The notes under the pieces: generated by a model
What the model was told of the DNA's origin: nothing
Seen by the model: only the letters and a program-made list of their open reading frames with translations
The model's database searches: none
Origin: Turneriella parva DSM 21527
Lineage (GTDB): Bacteria; Spirochaetota; Leptospiria; Turneriellales; Turneriellaceae
NCBI RefSeq assembly: GCF_000266885.1
Contig: NC_018020.1
Location: 4,154,001 to 4,218,000 of the forward strand
Direction of reading: 5' to 3'
Length of the DNA: 64,000 nucleotides
Translations under genes and position numbers: made by a program
Part shown: positions 51,874 through 60,474 of the stretch, in pieces
Layout: the number at the start of each line of letters is the position of its first letter
Numbering within the stretch: position 1 is the stretch's first letter

Positions 51874-53232
51874 TTTAGAAAATGCCTTGGCCACACCACT
51901 CTTACGGTAGGCGTCGAACACCGAAGCGATATGCCTGATAATAAAGCTGCCTGTTTCACTCGCTGTGAACGACTCGTTCGTCAGGGTTCCGTGGCCGTCG
52001 GCTGCGAATTCCTGGAACTTCTGCATCTCGTCGGCGAAATGCACTTCGAATTGAATACCGAATTGATTTTCAATCGCCCGAAAATTGACGTGAAAGTTTG
52101 CCATCAGCATCGTGATGACTTCGTGCCGCAGCCTGTCTTCGTCTGACATCACATAACCCTTCTCAAACCAGTTTTTGCCGGTTTCGATTGCGCTACGGTA
52201 GCCGCTGAGTTTCAGGTGGTTTTGCATATAAACACCTGAAACGAAACCGATCGCGCTTGTGCCAAATGCAAGCATGTCGAGCGTCTTCTGCGTCGTGTAG
52301 CCCATAAAGTTGCGGTGCAGCGTTTTTTCATGGAACGCGCGGGTCAACGTGTCGTCTGCCAAACCAAAGTGATCCATACCGATCTGCTCATACCCGAGTG
52401 ACGCAAAGTGTTCACGTGCGGCAAGGTAGATGAGTAATTTTTCAGCGGGCTGGGTCAACGCCGCAGCATCCATACGTTTTTGGTGGTGCTTCAGCCAGGG
52501 CACGTGCGCATAGCTGAAGAGCGCGATACGATCGGGCCGAATGTCGCCGACGAAGTCGAGGTTCGCACGATAACTTGCGAGCGTCTGGTGCGGCAGACCG
52601 TAAATAAGGTCAATATTCACCGACGAAAAGCCGAGCCGACGGCTGGCAGCGACGACGCCTTTGATGCGGCCTATATCCTGCGGGCGGTTGACGGCTTCGA
52701 GCACCTTCGGCGTGACGTCTTGCACACCATAGCTCACGCGGTGCATACCGAGCGAACGCAGGTGAGCGAGGTAGTCGTCTGAAACATACATCGGGTCGAG
52801 TTCTACCGAAATCTCTGCATCGTCGGTGAAGATGAACCGTTCGCGCAACCTGGCGAAAATTTTATCCCAGTCGCCAGGGCGCAGAAAATTGGGAGTTCCC
52901 CCGCCGAAGTGTAGCTGGCTGACTTTCGGCCTGAACTCCAAAATGTCTGTTTTGGCATCGATCTCGGCAAGCAGCAACGGTATATATTCGTCGAGTACCT
53001 CGATTTTGCGCGAGAGCAGCACATTGCAGCCGCAGTAGAGGCATAGATTTTCGCAAAACGGCAAATGAATGTAGACGCTGACCGGGCGCCCGGGCTCGCA
53101 GCGTCGGTAGCTGTTCAAAAGTTCAGAATCGGCGAGCGGCACAAATTCGAGCGCCGTCGGGTAAGAGGTGTACCGGGGCACGGGAGAATCGTAACGGGCA
53201 ATGAGCGCCTGCACCGTGGCATTGTCGAGCAT
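51865..53232 (-). CDS. hemN: Oxygen-independent coproporphyrinogen III oxidase
   Basis: A 455-residue radical SAM enzyme of haem synthesis. The cluster motif is HLPFCENLCLYCGC (CX3CX2CXC), preceded by the family start VPRYTSYPTALEF. HFGGGTPNF and the C-terminal winged domain with MLANFHVNFRAIENQFG follow. Complete HemN, not the HemW paralog, is indicated by the RYTSYPTA N-terminus. I start at the ATG at 53232; an earlier start adds 16 unlike residues. It implies the organism makes haem with limited oxygen. Confidence 0.94.
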   Translation of the reverse strand: MLDNATVQALIARYDSPVPRYTSYPTALEFVPLADSELLNSYRRCEPGRPVSVYIHLPFCENLCLYCGCNVLLSRKIEVLDEYIPLLLAEIDAKTDILEFRPKVSQLHFGGGTPNFLRPGDWDKIFARLRERFIFTDDAEISVELDPMYVSDDYLAHLRSLGMHRVSYGVQDVTPKVLEAVNRPQDIGRIKGVVAASRRLGFSSVNIDLIYGLPHQTLASYRANLDFVGDIRPDRIALFSYAHVPWLKHHQKRMDAAALTQPAEKLLIYLAAREHFASLGYEQIGMDHFGLADDTLTRAFHEKTLHRNFMGYTTQKTLDMLAFGTSAIGFVSGVYMQNHLKLSGYRSAIETGKNWFEKGYVMSDEDRLRHEVITMLMANFHVNFRAIENQFGIQFEVHFADEMQKFQEFAADGHGTLTNESFTASETGSFIIRHIASVFDAYRKSGVAKAFSKAI

Positions 53233-53377
53233 GGGGTCGTTTGCGTGCACCGGCGTAAACGTCAAGCCGCGGGCCTTCACGGGTCACCAATTTGTAATGG
53301 AAGTACTGCCTCGCAAATACCGGATAATTTAGTCTGATATTAGTTTGCACGGTGAGCCCCTGCACAAACGTCTACGC

Positions 53378-53698
53378 ATGGATACGCAGAACGCCCGCAT
53401 TCAACTCGAAAGTCTGCGTACGCAGCTTCTATCGCGACTTGACCGCATCGAGGGCCATATTCGCAGCGACGGTGAGGCTCTGAATCAAGACAGCGAAGAA
53501 GCGGCGGTTGAACGCGAGAACGACCAGGTGCTCGACGGCCTGAGCCTGCACGACCGCGAAGAGCTTAGCCAGATAGACCACGCGCTCGGGCGCATAGCGA
53601 ACGGTCAATATCAGGTTTGCAGTAAGTGCGGCGGAGCGATTACCGCTGACCGCCTCAGCGCCCTACCCTACACGACAGTCTGTACCGGCTGCGCCTGA
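53378..53698 (+). CDS. DksA/TraR-family zinc-finger protein
   Basis: A 106-residue protein with a coiled-coil N-terminus (RIQLESLRTQLLSRLDRIEGH), the segment NQDSEEAAVERENDQVLDGL and a C-terminal zinc finger CSKCGG...CTGC. Length is near that of TraR/YocK-type proteins rather than full DksA, and the DxxDxA tip motif of DksA is not obvious. It may bind RNA polymerase in the secondary channel. I start at the ATG at 53378; an earlier frame opening lacks support. Confidence 0.85.
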   Translation: MDTQNARIQLESLRTQLLSRLDRIEGHIRSDGEALNQDSEEAAVERENDQVLDGLSLHDREELSQIDHALGRIANGQYQVCSKCGGAITADRLSALPYTTVCTGCA

Positions 53699-54334
53699 TC
53701 AGGGCTGCTCGGTTTCAGCGTTATCTTCGGCGGCATCGGGGCGGGTCAGCGCCGGCAGCATCATCTTGCGGGTGATCTCTGCACGCCGGTCGGGCTGAAA
53801 CAGCGTTAACAGATACGGTACGATTGACGGGTTACCCTCGAGTTCGGCGTCTTTATCCATCTGGCGCATGACGTCGATGATGTCAAAGTCGCGCCAGCTC
53901 TGCATCATCTCTTGCGCCTTCTGCGGCGGCATGTTACGCACTTTTTCGGCAAGGTCTTTCACTTTCTTCTGGCGGTCTTCCCATTCTTTCTGCGCGGCGA
54001 TAAATTTTTCTTTTTCGGCCCTGAGCGCACGGCGCGTTTCTTCGATCTCGCGCTTTTGGTCTTCGCCGCCGGTTTCTTTTGACTTGAGCTCGGCTTCGCG
54101 GCGCGCGAGCGCCTCTTCGCGCTCGATCAGCTTCTGCTCCCATTTCTGAAATTCAACTTTCTCAACTTCGGTAGGGTAGTCTTTGTCTTCAATGCGCAGC
54201 GGATTTTTTGGTGCCAGAAATGGCAGAATATCAGAGGCACGTATCATGCCCGTGGCATCGAGGGCGTAAAAGATACCGCCTGAAAAGACCACAATTAGAA
54301 GCAGCAGAAAAAGTATAAAACGCTTCTGGTTCAT
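53699..54334 (-). CDS. flbB: Flagellar collar protein FlbB-like
   Basis: A 211-residue protein with one N-terminal transmembrane helix (FILFLLLLIVVFSGGIFYAL), a long coiled coil (about 60-125, with EREEALARREAELKSKET) and a C-terminal domain with PSIVPYLLTLFQPDRRAEITRKM, similar to the MgtE-N/MotE-type end. Position after fliJ and this layout match spirochaetal FlbB, a collar component of the periplasmic flagellar motor. Its start overlaps the stop of the small gene upstream. The Shine-Dalgarno GGGGG is in the loop of a hairpin. Confidence 0.8.
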   Translation of the reverse strand: MNQKRFILFLLLLIVVFSGGIFYALDATGMIRASDILPFLAPKNPLRIEDKDYPTEVEKVEFQKWEQKLIEREEALARREAELKSKETGGEDQKREIEETRRALRAEKEKFIAAQKEWEDRQKKVKDLAEKVRNMPPQKAQEMMQSWRDFDIIDVMRQMDKDAELEGNPSIVPYLLTLFQPDRRAEITRKMMLPALTRPDAAEDNAETEQP

Positions 54335-54627
54335 GTTTCACCCCCTGAAACATAAGGCCCCCACATGTTATGGCCTACCGGTGACTGGCATTGCGCGTTT
54401 TTTGCGGATACACCGCTGTCACGCGACTCACCGCGCACGCAGGCCGACTCTACCCCTGTCAGCCCCTGCACCAGGTGACGGCTGCGGCTCAGGCATGTGC
54501 CCATGTCGTCGATATTGCGCACCAGGCAGCTGATGTTTTTTTTCAGCTCACGCAGGTTTTGCCAGACTTCATGCGCAGAATAGCGCAGGCGCTTGAAGGC
54601 TTTCTTTGCAACAACGGGGTAGTTCAT
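54331..54627 (-). CDS. Small gene between fliJ and flbB, unknown
   Basis: A 98-residue protein in the flagellar operon, overlapping both neighbours by four bases (ATGA at each end), which strongly supports that it is translated. It starts MNYPVVAKKAFKRLRYSAHE, basic and helical, has NISCLVRNIDDMGTCLS in the middle and a loose, Cys-containing tail. No transmembrane helix or signal peptide is seen. I do not recognise a family. It is perhaps a spirochaete-specific flagellar factor. Confidence 0.6.
   Translation of the reverse strand: MNYPVVAKKAFKRLRYSAHEVWQNLRELKKNISCLVRNIDDMGTCLSRSRHLVQGLTGVESACVRGESRDSGVSAKNAQCQSPVGHNMWGPYVSGGET
54333..54353 (-). promoter_or_regulatory. Hairpin enclosing the flbB ribosome-binding site
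   Basis: On the minus strand ATGTTTCA pairs with TGAAACAT, and the loop is GGGGG, the likely Shine-Dalgarno of flbB. The start codon ATG is part of the second arm. Folding would hide the start, so flbB translation may depend on ribosomes ending the upstream small gene. Confidence 0.5.
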
Positions 54628-55067
54628 GGGGTCTTTCTCCTCAACTGGTTGGCTTCATCGAAAAACTGCATCTCTTCTTTTTCAACAGCGGCTTTAAAAT
54701 CAGCGAAACGGCGCTCGCGCATTATTTCGATTACACGCCGCTCTTTGCGCGCCGAATTGTAGGCGTCTCGCTTTGCCGCGAGTTCGGGTTCAAGCTCTGC
54801 AATCTGGCGGGTCGCTGTGTCTTTGCGCAGTCTCAGCGCTCCCAGGTATTCGTACATATTGCGCAGGTCGGTTATGGGCACTGGTTTACTGACGAACTCA
54901 GTACGTTGCGCCTGCAGCATCGAATTATACTCGCTGTCGAACGCCTGCTGCCGTTCACGGTAGACGTTGACTTTTCCCATGACCTGCGCGAGTTCACCCA
55001 GTTTCTGCTGCTCTTTCACTTTCTTTACTTTCAGATAACCTTCGAGATGAAACTTGAACTTTTTCAT
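54624..55067 (-). CDS. fliJ: Flagellar export chaperone/stalk protein FliJ
   Basis: A 147-residue coiled-coil protein starting MKKFKFHLEGYLKVKKVKEQ, as FliJ proteins do (KFKF-x-LE-x-x-L). It continues with KLGELAQVMGKVNVYRERQ and ELEPELAAKRDAYNSARKERRVIE. It joins the FliI ATPase ring to the FlhA export gate. It lies eight bases after fliI and overlaps the small gene by four bases. Confidence 0.92.
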   Translation of the reverse strand: MKKFKFHLEGYLKVKKVKEQQKLGELAQVMGKVNVYRERQQAFDSEYNSMLQAQRTEFVSKPVPITDLRNMYEYLGALRLRKDTATRQIAELEPELAAKRDAYNSARKERRVIEIMRERRFADFKAAVEKEEMQFFDEANQLRRKTP

Positions 55068-55075
55068 GACTTAGT

Positions 55076-56488
55076 CTATGCCCCGCGCCTTGCCGGTACA
55101 TTGCCACGGGCCCGTACCTGACCCAGAATCTCGCGCAGCTGCCGCCGCGTCTCTTCAAACGGAATCTGCTCTTCAGGTGTCTGGCGCAAGAACCGCCGCA
55201 TCGGCTCGCGCAGCAAAATTGCGTTGTCGATCACCGGGTCGGCACCGCGAGCGTAGGCCCCGAGATTGATCGTCTCTTCGTTTTCTTTATACGCAGTGTA
55301 GATTTCACGAAAATCCTGCGCGTTCTTGAGGTGCTCTTTGTCGACGACGTTCACCATCGTGCGGCTGATCGAATCGGCGATATCGATTGCGGGGTACTGG
55401 TTCTGGGTGTTGAGACGGCGCGACAGCGTGATATGCCCATCGAGCACACCACGCGCCGTGTCGGCGATGGGCTCATTCATATCGTCGCCTTCGACGAGCA
55501 CGCTGTAGATGCCTGTAATCGAACCTTTATCGCTTGTGCCCGCGCGCTCCATAAGGCCGGGAATCAGCGAAAATACAGAAGGCGGATATCCCCTCGTCGT
55601 GGGTGGTTCACCGCGTGAGAGACCTATCTCCCTCTGTGCATGCGCGAGCCGCGTGATCGAATCCATCATCAGCAGAACGTTCTTGCCCTGGTCGCGAAAA
55701 TATTCGGCAATCGTCGTCGCGAGATACCCCGCGCGCACCCGGTTCATCGGCGACTCAGAAGCAATCGAAGCGATGACGACAGATTTTTTGCGTCCGCTTT
55801 CGCCGAGTTGTTCCTGAATGAATTCTGCAACCTCGCGACCCCGCTCGCCAATGAGCGCAATCACGTTCACGTCGGCTGTCGAATATTTGGCGATCATGCC
55901 GAGCAGCGTCGACTTACCGACACCCGAACCCGCAAAGATACCGACGCGCTGGCCCTGCCCCAGCGTCAAAAACGCATCGATCGCCTTGACGCCGGTATAC
56001 ATGGGAGTGCGAATCAACGGCCGCGACAGCGGTTGCGGTGGATCGCCGTACAGGCCACGCGTTTCGCCTTCGACCAGCATACCGCGGTTGTCGATCGGCC
56101 GGCCCATGCCATCGATCACGCGACCCAAGACTGCCGACGTCAGCGAAACCGAAGGCATATTGCCGGTCGAAACCACGCGGTTGCCCGCAGAGACGCCCAC
56201 GATTTTCTCGAGCGGCGCCAGCACGACGGTGCTCTCACGAAAACCAACAACTTCTGCTAGAATATAATTTTCTTCTGCGCGCTTACCCGTAGGCGAGAAA
56301 CGCTCAATGGTGGAGTTCACTTCGATATGGCAGAGTTCACCCAGGCGAACCTCTGGCCCTTTTGAAAAAACGACATTGCCCTGTATTTCAAGCACCGACC
56401 CCAGCGACCGAATCGTGTCGGTTTTCCGTATTATGTCTCTATATTTGTCGAGCAGTCTGATCTCTTTACTGACGTTTCTCGCTATCAT
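55076..56488 (-). CDS. fliI: Flagellum-specific ATP synthase FliI
   Basis: The export ATPase of the flagellar type III system, 470 residues, homologous to F1-beta. Walker A is GIFAGSGVGKSTLLGMIAKY, Walker B is NVLLMMDSITR, followed by ARTA-like HAQREIGLSRGEPPTTRGYPPSVFS. I start at the ATG at 56488, which has an AAGGA site nine bases upstream; the longer frame opening adds 16 residues through a region that folds into hairpins. It is followed by fliJ. Confidence 0.96.
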   Translation of the reverse strand: MIARNVSKEIRLLDKYRDIIRKTDTIRSLGSVLEIQGNVVFSKGPEVRLGELCHIEVNSTIERFSPTGKRAEENYILAEVVGFRESTVVLAPLEKIVGVSAGNRVVSTGNMPSVSLTSAVLGRVIDGMGRPIDNRGMLVEGETRGLYGDPPQPLSRPLIRTPMYTGVKAIDAFLTLGQGQRVGIFAGSGVGKSTLLGMIAKYSTADVNVIALIGERGREVAEFIQEQLGESGRKKSVVIASIASESPMNRVRAGYLATTIAEYFRDQGKNVLLMMDSITRLAHAQREIGLSRGEPPTTRGYPPSVFSLIPGLMERAGTSDKGSITGIYSVLVEGDDMNEPIADTARGVLDGHITLSRRLNTQNQYPAIDIADSISRTMVNVVDKEHLKNAQDFREIYTAYKENEETINLGAYARGADPVIDNAILLREPMRRFLRQTPEEQIPFEETRRQLREILGQVRARGNVPARRGA

Positions 56489-56611
56489 CGTGCTTATCCT
56501 TGCAAAAAGCCTGCGGCTTTTCGTACAAATGCGCACGACGTGCGCCCGAAAGAATGAATAAAGTATCTTAAGGGGATACTCCGTATCCCCTTAACAACCC
56601 CGGTAGATGAA
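56489..56611. repeat. fliH-fliI gap with two perfect hairpins
   Basis: The 123-base gap within the flagellar operon holds GCGCACG-A-CGTGCGC (56531-56545) and TTAAGGGGATAC-TCC-GTATCCCCTTAA (56568-56594). Neither is followed by a T-run. They may stabilise or cut the message between fliH and fliI. Confidence 0.6.
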
Positions 56612-57535
56612 TTACATCGGTTTTGCATCTCTGATTGCCTGTTCGATCTCTTTCAGCTGCGTCGATATACGCGCGTCGATTGCACCGACGTCGGTTTCGA
56701 TGATCACGCCGCCGCGGTCGACGCGTGAATCTTCGTAGATATTGACCTTGCGCAGAGATTCCATCATTTTAACAATTTCGTCTTTGTGCGCCGTCGTCAG
56801 TTCAAGGTCAGCGAAGTTAACACGAATGTCGATACGGTCGCGCTCTTTGATGCGCGCGAGACCTTCGCGAATATTATTCAACACAACCTCTTTACGCTCG
56901 ATGATTTCGTCTTTAATGACCTTGCGCGCAATCATCAGAATCATTTCAACCATCAGCTTCTCTGATTCTTTGATGATCTGCTCGCGCACGTCGATGGCGT
57001 TACCAAGAATCGTACCGAGACGGTCGATGAGGCGACGGACTTCGCCCATACCTTCTTTATAACCCTGCTCGCGACCGGCGTTGTAGCCCTTCTGGTACGC
57101 CTCGTGGTTGATATCCTGAACTCTGAGCTCGGCCTCTTTGACCATGCGCTCGACTTCAAGCTTCGCACGCTCGATAATCTGGCTTGACTGCAGGCGCGCA
57201 GACTCTTCTTCTTTACGCGCTTTTTCTTTGGCATCTTGTATCAGGCGAAAGGCTTCGGCTTTGCCTTCTTCGGTAATGCGCTGCGAGTCCTTTTCAGCCT
57301 CTTTCTGGCGAATCTTGATTTCTTGTTCGGTCTCTTCGCGGTATCTCTGCAATTCGGCTTCGATCTCTTCGATTGAAGGGCCGGTGTATTGCTCAACGAT
57401 ATTACCTTCGGCATCGAGCTCGAACTCCGCTAGCTCATCAAGCTGTTGAAACTTCTTGTAACGGTCTGGCAGTTCCAGTACGATAGCAGAGTTCTGCTTC
57501 GAGATTTCGTTGTTGTTGAATACCAGACGTGACAT
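56612..57535 (-). CDS. fliH: Flagellar assembly protein FliH
   Basis: A 307-residue regulator of the FliI ATPase. It has an N-terminal segment ending in a long coiled coil rich in Glu, Arg and Lys (EEIEAELQRYREETEQEIKIRQKEAEK), then the GxxxG-like helix GYNAGREQGYKEGMGEVRRLI, typical of FliH, and a C-terminal domain with VKDEIIERKEVVLNNIREGLARIKER and VDRGGVIIETDVGAIDARISTQLKEIEQAI. It follows fliG in the operon, but the two are separated by a 221-base cloverleaf-like stretch. Confidence 0.94.
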   Translation of the reverse strand: MSRLVFNNNEISKQNSAIVLELPDRYKKFQQLDELAEFELDAEGNIVEQYTGPSIEEIEAELQRYREETEQEIKIRQKEAEKDSQRITEEGKAEAFRLIQDAKEKARKEEESARLQSSQIIERAKLEVERMVKEAELRVQDINHEAYQKGYNAGREQGYKEGMGEVRRLIDRLGTILGNAIDVREQIIKESEKLMVEMILMIARKVIKDEIIERKEVVLNNIREGLARIKERDRIDIRVNFADLELTTAHKDEIVKMMESLRKVNIYEDSRVDRGGVIIETDVGAIDARISTQLKEIEQAIRDAKPM

Positions 57536-57548
57536 AATATGTTACAGG

Positions 57549-57560
57549 GGGATTAATCCC
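57549..57560. repeat. Small palindrome upstream of fliH
   Basis: GGGATTAATCCC (57549-57560) is a perfect 12-bp palindrome 14 bases before the fliH start on the minus strand. It may overlap the fliH ribosome-binding region. It is too short to call a terminator. Confidence 0.4.
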
Positions 57561-57630
57561 TCTACTCGTTTACTTATCGGAATCTCAGGGATTGTACTGA
57601 ATACTATGCCGGTTGGGAACTGCGCACGCT

Positions 57631-57739
57631 GAGAAGAGGGAAACGCCGTTGTTTGCTGCGCAAACACCACGCGAACCTCGCGTTTGCCTTGGCAAACGCT
57701 GCGGGTTTCCCTCCTCTCTTTTGCCCTTGCAGGGCAAAA
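57631..57739. repeat. Cloverleaf-like element between fliG and fliH
   Basis: Outer arms GAGAAGAGGGAAAC (57631-57644) and GTTTCCCTCCTCTC (57704-57717) pair with one mismatch. Inside lie GTTTGC-TGC-GCAAAC (57651-57665), CGCGA-ACC-TCGCG (57670-57682) and GCGTTTGCC-TT-GGCAAACGC (57680-57699). Outside, towards fliG, lies TTTTGCCCT-TGC-AGGGCAAAA (57719-57739). The element sits within the flagellar operon message. Confidence 0.75.
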
Positions 57740-57756
57740 TCGCGTACTTCGTTCCA

Positions 57757-58773
57757 TTAGGTAACCAACTCGTCTTCGCCGGCGCGCGCGACCACGATTT
57801 CGCCGTCTTCTTCGAGCTTACGAATGATATTCACAATCTTCTGCTGCGCCTCTTCAACGTCTTTGAGGCGAATCGGGCCCATGAATTCCATATCTTCGCG
57901 GAGCAGCGCCGCAGCACGTTTTGACATGTTGCGGAAAATCTTCTCTTGCACCTCGGTATCGACCGCCTTGAGGGCCTTTGCGAGATCCTGGTTGTCGAGC
58001 TCGCGCAGAACTTTCTGAATCGCCTTGTCGTCGAGAAGCACGATATCTTCGAACACGAACATCTTCTTCTTGATCTCTTCTGCGAGTTCTGGGTCTTCTT
58101 CTTCGAGCGCCTCGATGATCGACTTTTCTGTCGAACGGTCGACGTTGTTCAAAACCTCGACCACCACGTCGACACCACCGGCCATCGTATAGTCTTCGTT
58201 CGACAAGGTAGAAAGTTTGCGTTCGAGAACGCGCTCGACTTCGCGCAGAACCTCGGGTGACGTGCGGTCCATCTTGGCGATGCGGCGCGTCACGTCTGCC
58301 TGAATCTGGTGCGGCAACGAGCTCATGATCAGCGCTGACTTGGGCGCGTCGAGGTAAGAGAGAATAAGCGCAATTGTCTGCGGGTGTTCATTCTGAATAA
58401 AGTTCAGAAGCTGTGCCGGGTCTTGGCGGCGCACAAAGTCAAACGGACGAACCTGCAGTGAAGAGGTCAGTCGATTGACAATGTCGATCGCCTTTTGCGT
58501 ACCGAGCGCTTTTTCAAGAATTGCCCTGGCCTGGTCGATACCGCCACGCGAGATGAATTCCTGAGCCATCATCAGCTCTTGAAATTCTTGTAATACCTTC
58601 TCTTTGTCTTCAGGGCGAATCTTGTCGAGACGTGCAATCTCGTAGGTAAGCGTATCCACCTCGGCCTCAGAGAGCCGCTTCATGATATCTGAAGCGACGT
58701 CTGGCCCGACGGTGAGCAAGAAGATAGCGGCCTTCTGTTTGCCGCTGTACTCTGTTTTGGCCGCTGTACTCAT
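57757..58773 (-). CDS. fliG: Flagellar motor switch protein FliG
   Basis: A 338-residue rotor protein that contacts MotA and FliF. It begins with GKQKAAIFLLTVGPDVASDIMKRL (N-domain), the ARM middle has the segment NEHPQTIALILSYL with the EHPQ motif, and the C-domain includes IVLLDDKAIQKVLRELDNQDLAKALK with the charged torque helix. FliG is one of the best-conserved motor proteins, and nothing is missing. It follows fliF by three bases. Confidence 0.97.
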   Translation of the reverse strand: MSTAAKTEYSGKQKAAIFLLTVGPDVASDIMKRLSEAEVDTLTYEIARLDKIRPEDKEKVLQEFQELMMAQEFISRGGIDQARAILEKALGTQKAIDIVNRLTSSLQVRPFDFVRRQDPAQLLNFIQNEHPQTIALILSYLDAPKSALIMSSLPHQIQADVTRRIAKMDRTSPEVLREVERVLERKLSTLSNEDYTMAGGVDVVVEVLNNVDRSTEKSIIEALEEEDPELAEEIKKKMFVFEDIVLLDDKAIQKVLRELDNQDLAKALKAVDTEVQEKIFRNMSKRAAALLREDMEFMGPIRLKDVEEAQQKIVNIIRKLEEDGEIVVARAGEDELVT

Positions 58774-58776
58774 ATA

Positions 58777-60474
58777 TTAATCCTCTGAAAGCCAGGTTCT
58801 CAGCAGCTGCACCACGTCGTCTGGCCGTTCTTTCGCAAGGTTAATCGCATTCTCTATCATTGCGCGTCGAGCCTGTTCTTCGATCGAGAGTTCAACCTCT
58901 ACGCCCTCTTCTTCAATAGCGCGTAAAGCAGCATCTCGCATCATCGCCTGGCGGGCAGCAAGCTCTTCTTCGCGCAGACGGCGGCGGCGCTCGATTTCGC
59001 GCTTGATAAAGATGTATGCCACGTAGGCAATCGCCAGTGCAATGAGCGTAATCAAGATGCCGATTAGAAGTTTGCGGCGGGCGATCTGCGCGCGCAGCTC
59101 TTCATCTTCAGCTTCAAACTGCTTGCTGCGGTCGATCTGCAGATGCTTGACAGAGATCATGTCGCCGCGCGCAATATCAAAACCAATCGATTTTTTCAGA
59201 ACGTCGGTGACTTTGAGCAACTCTTCGTCGGTTACGCCCAGGTACTTGCGCTCATAGCCCGACTGGTCGGCCTTGATGCCGAGACGCTCCCACTTGCCGT
59301 CGAGCAGCACCGCGAGGTTCACGCGCTCGAGTTCCCACGGTTGCTTTTTGATCTTGCGGTGCGTCTCGTTGAACTTGTTGTTCTTGATGTCTTCTTTTTT
59401 GGTGTACTTCGCCTTCTGGTAGTCACGGTCTTTGTATCCCGGGGGAATATTCGGCTCTGTGCCTGCAGGGCCTTCTGGGGTGAAGCCATTGCCCTCAAAG
59501 ACTTCTTCCGTAGATTTCGAAGAAACCTCGAGCGAATCTTTGACAACGCGCTCAGAATACGGTGTACGCGGGTCGTCAGGTGTCATAACGACCGGCTCTA
59601 CTTCATTTTTTTCGAGTTCTTCTTTGTCCCAGCGCAGCTTGGTTTCGAGGCGCACCACATCAAAGCGGTCGCCGTAGACACCCTCGCCGTAAAATTTCGT
59701 CAGAGATTTGCGAATATCGACCAGAAGCTTTGTGCGCTGGCTTTCCTGAATGCGCAATTTCGCCTCGACATTCTTCAGCTCGCTCTTCTCACGATCAGAA
59801 TCATTTTCAGGCTCATTCAGGCTCTCGCCGTCGGGGCCTGCAATCGTGATATGCTCTTTCTTGAGACCAGGCACGGAGCGCGAAACGAGGTTTTCTATAC
59901 CCCTGATTTCTTTCACTGTAAGCTTTTCTACCCCCGGTTTGTAATCGAGTAAAACGGCGGCCGTGACCGGCTCTGACTTCTCTTGAAAAAGCTCTTCGGC
60001 GGGAAACGCCAGATTCACCTGGGCTTTTTCTACACCCTTAACATTCTGCAGCGTCTGCGCAATGGCGCCAGAGAGCGCGCGCTGCTTCTTGATGTCTTTT
60101 TCGAACTGCGTCTCAGACCACTTGTCGATATCGAAGAGCTCCCACCCATGCACACCCTGCGGAATCAGGTTCTCTTGCGCCAACGCCACCATTGCCGCAT
60201 TCTTTTTGTCGGGTGAGATATAGATCGTGTCAGTGCCTGAACTGGTGTAATGAAAACCCATTTCACCGAGCTTGGCCGTCACCGATGCAAAGTCTTTCGT
60301 TTCCATGCCCTTAAAGAGCACGACGCTCGACTTTTCCGATGAGACATTGCCGATGATCGCGAGCGCCACAATCACGACCGCGACCGCCGACCCCAGAATG
60401 ATCTTCTTGGTGGTGTCGAGCTTGCCGCTCAGCGCCTTGACTCTATCGAGCAGATTTTTTACAAACGGTGGCAT
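58777..60474 (-). CDS. fliF: Flagellar MS-ring protein FliF
   Basis: A 565-residue membrane protein with an N-terminal helix (KIILGSAVAVVIVALAIIGNV), a large periplasmic domain with the ring-building motifs (GWELFDIDKWSETQFEKDIKKQRALSGAIAQTLQ), and a second helix near residue 455 (LLIGILITLIALAIAYVAYIFIK) followed by the FliG-binding C-terminus. It forms the MS ring of the motor. The gene is preceded by a 176-base gap with an inverted repeat. Confidence 0.97.
   Translation of the reverse strand: MPPFVKNLLDRVKALSGKLDTTKKIILGSAVAVVIVALAIIGNVSSEKSSVVLFKGMETKDFASVTAKLGEMGFHYTSSGTDTIYISPDKKNAAMVALAQENLIPQGVHGWELFDIDKWSETQFEKDIKKQRALSGAIAQTLQNVKGVEKAQVNLAFPAEELFQEKSEPVTAAVLLDYKPGVEKLTVKEIRGIENLVSRSVPGLKKEHITIAGPDGESLNEPENDSDREKSELKNVEAKLRIQESQRTKLLVDIRKSLTKFYGEGVYGDRFDVVRLETKLRWDKEELEKNEVEPVVMTPDDPRTPYSERVVKDSLEVSSKSTEEVFEGNGFTPEGPAGTEPNIPPGYKDRDYQKAKYTKKEDIKNNKFNETHRKIKKQPWELERVNLAVLLDGKWERLGIKADQSGYERKYLGVTDEELLKVTDVLKKSIGFDIARGDMISVKHLQIDRSKQFEAEDEELRAQIARRKLLIGILITLIALAIAYVAYIFIKREIERRRRLREEELAARQAMMRDAALRAIEEEGVEVELSIEEQARRAMIENAINLAKERPDDVVQLLRTWLSED

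Noticed and set aside
54333-54353. Possible parS site (TGTTTCA...TGAAACA)
   Set aside because: The spacing between the half-sites is five bases instead of the CG centre of parS (16 bases in all), and the position overlaps the flbB start. It is better explained as a hairpin over the ribosome-binding site.
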